Assembly (NCBI RefSeq): GCF_009708035.1
Contig: NZ_WMBQ01000001.1
Span: forward strand, 1,612,001 to 1,676,000
From: Hyphomicrobium album
Lineage (GTDB): Bacteria > Pseudomonadota > Alphaproteobacteria > Rhizobiales > Hyphomicrobiaceae
Direction of reading: 5' to 3'
DNA length: 64,000 bases
The notes under the pieces were generated by a model. The model was not told the DNA's origin and did no database searches. It saw nothing but the letters and a program-made list of their open reading frames with translations. Shown one piece after another: positions 63,905 to 64,000 of this stretch; the first letter of the stretch is position 1; each line of letters begins with the position of its first letter. Both the position numbers and the translations under genes were made by a program.

Positions 63905-64000
63905 CCATCGTCATCCGCTCCGGTTTCCGGCGGCGACCTTTGCGCCGCAACGCTCCATCGGCGGCGCCGTGGTCGTCCATCCATCTTTCGTCACCGTGAC

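Overview
The window is a high-GC chromosomal stretch from an alphaproteobacterium, most likely of the Hyphomicrobiales (Rhizobiales). Four things point there: a circularly permuted two-piece ssrA gene beside an alpha-type sspB; the run aroA-cmk-rpsA-sppA-ihfB-lapA-trpF-trpB-trpA-accD-folC on one strand; a TIGR02300-type protein diverging from aroA; and a 47-residue aa3-oxidase subunit IV beside a split pntAA/pntAB/pntB operon. I see no insertion sequence, prophage, CRISPR array or rRNA operon. One tRNA (Ala, GGC) and one tmRNA are present. Species is not claimed.

Layout. Bases 1-3229 (minus strand): CPBP protease, thyA, folA and the start of hflK. Bases 3479-4641: an intrinsic terminator with no visible gene in front of it, permuted ssrA, then sspB, whose product delivers ssrA-tagged proteins to ClpXP. 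Bases 4647-13720: accessory genes, including DUF302, DUF4241, a secreted repeat protein, a two-subunit molybdenum hydroxylase, an SRPBCC-ArsR operon with two matching operator-like palindromes, a GST, a RibD/DHFR-like reductase and a hydrolase resembling fluoroacetate dehalogenase. Bases 13913-18064: a coupled small-protein/YkgJ pair, a PHB-depolymerase-type esterase with its ribbon-helix-helix partner, and a PAS-GGDEF-EAL protein. Bases 18329-24809: fumC, a ccdAB toxin-antitoxin module with its own promoter, DUF4169 and RHH genes, and a large AsmA protein. Bases 25182-29028: a UvrD/PcrA helicase and a TPR protein.

Bases 29144-40618 are one long minus-strand housekeeping block for shikimate, nucleotide, translation, nucleoid, tryptophan, fatty-acid and folate functions. 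It contains two back-to-back CTAGTGT palindromes between rpsA and sppA, and a small leader ORF with a hairpin that could hide its ribosome-binding site in front of accD. Bases 40804-48957: TIGR02300, tRNA-Ala, two small envelope proteins, oxyR, an M15/DUF882 peptidase, an L,D-transpeptidase and a sigma-54 activator. Between 42433 and about 42560, diverging from oxyR, lies a candidate structured small RNA ending in a strong intrinsic terminator.

Bases 49204-63904 are mostly plus strand: M3 oligopeptidase, Kup potassium transporter, an ABC1/UbiB kinase-like protein, an exported protein with a VHL-beta-like domain, aa3 oxidase subunit IV, the proton-translocating transhydrogenase operon, an exported HAD-type protein, a membrane diguanylate cyclase (minus strand), a trypsin-like protease, a MoaD/ThiS plus BNR-repeat protein pair, and a Thr-rich secreted protein. 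The observations I rate highest are the oxyR-divergent RNA, the paired CTAGTGT palindromes, the accD leader, the twin ArsR-type operators, and a CcdB whose otherwise critical C-terminal tryptophan is replaced.
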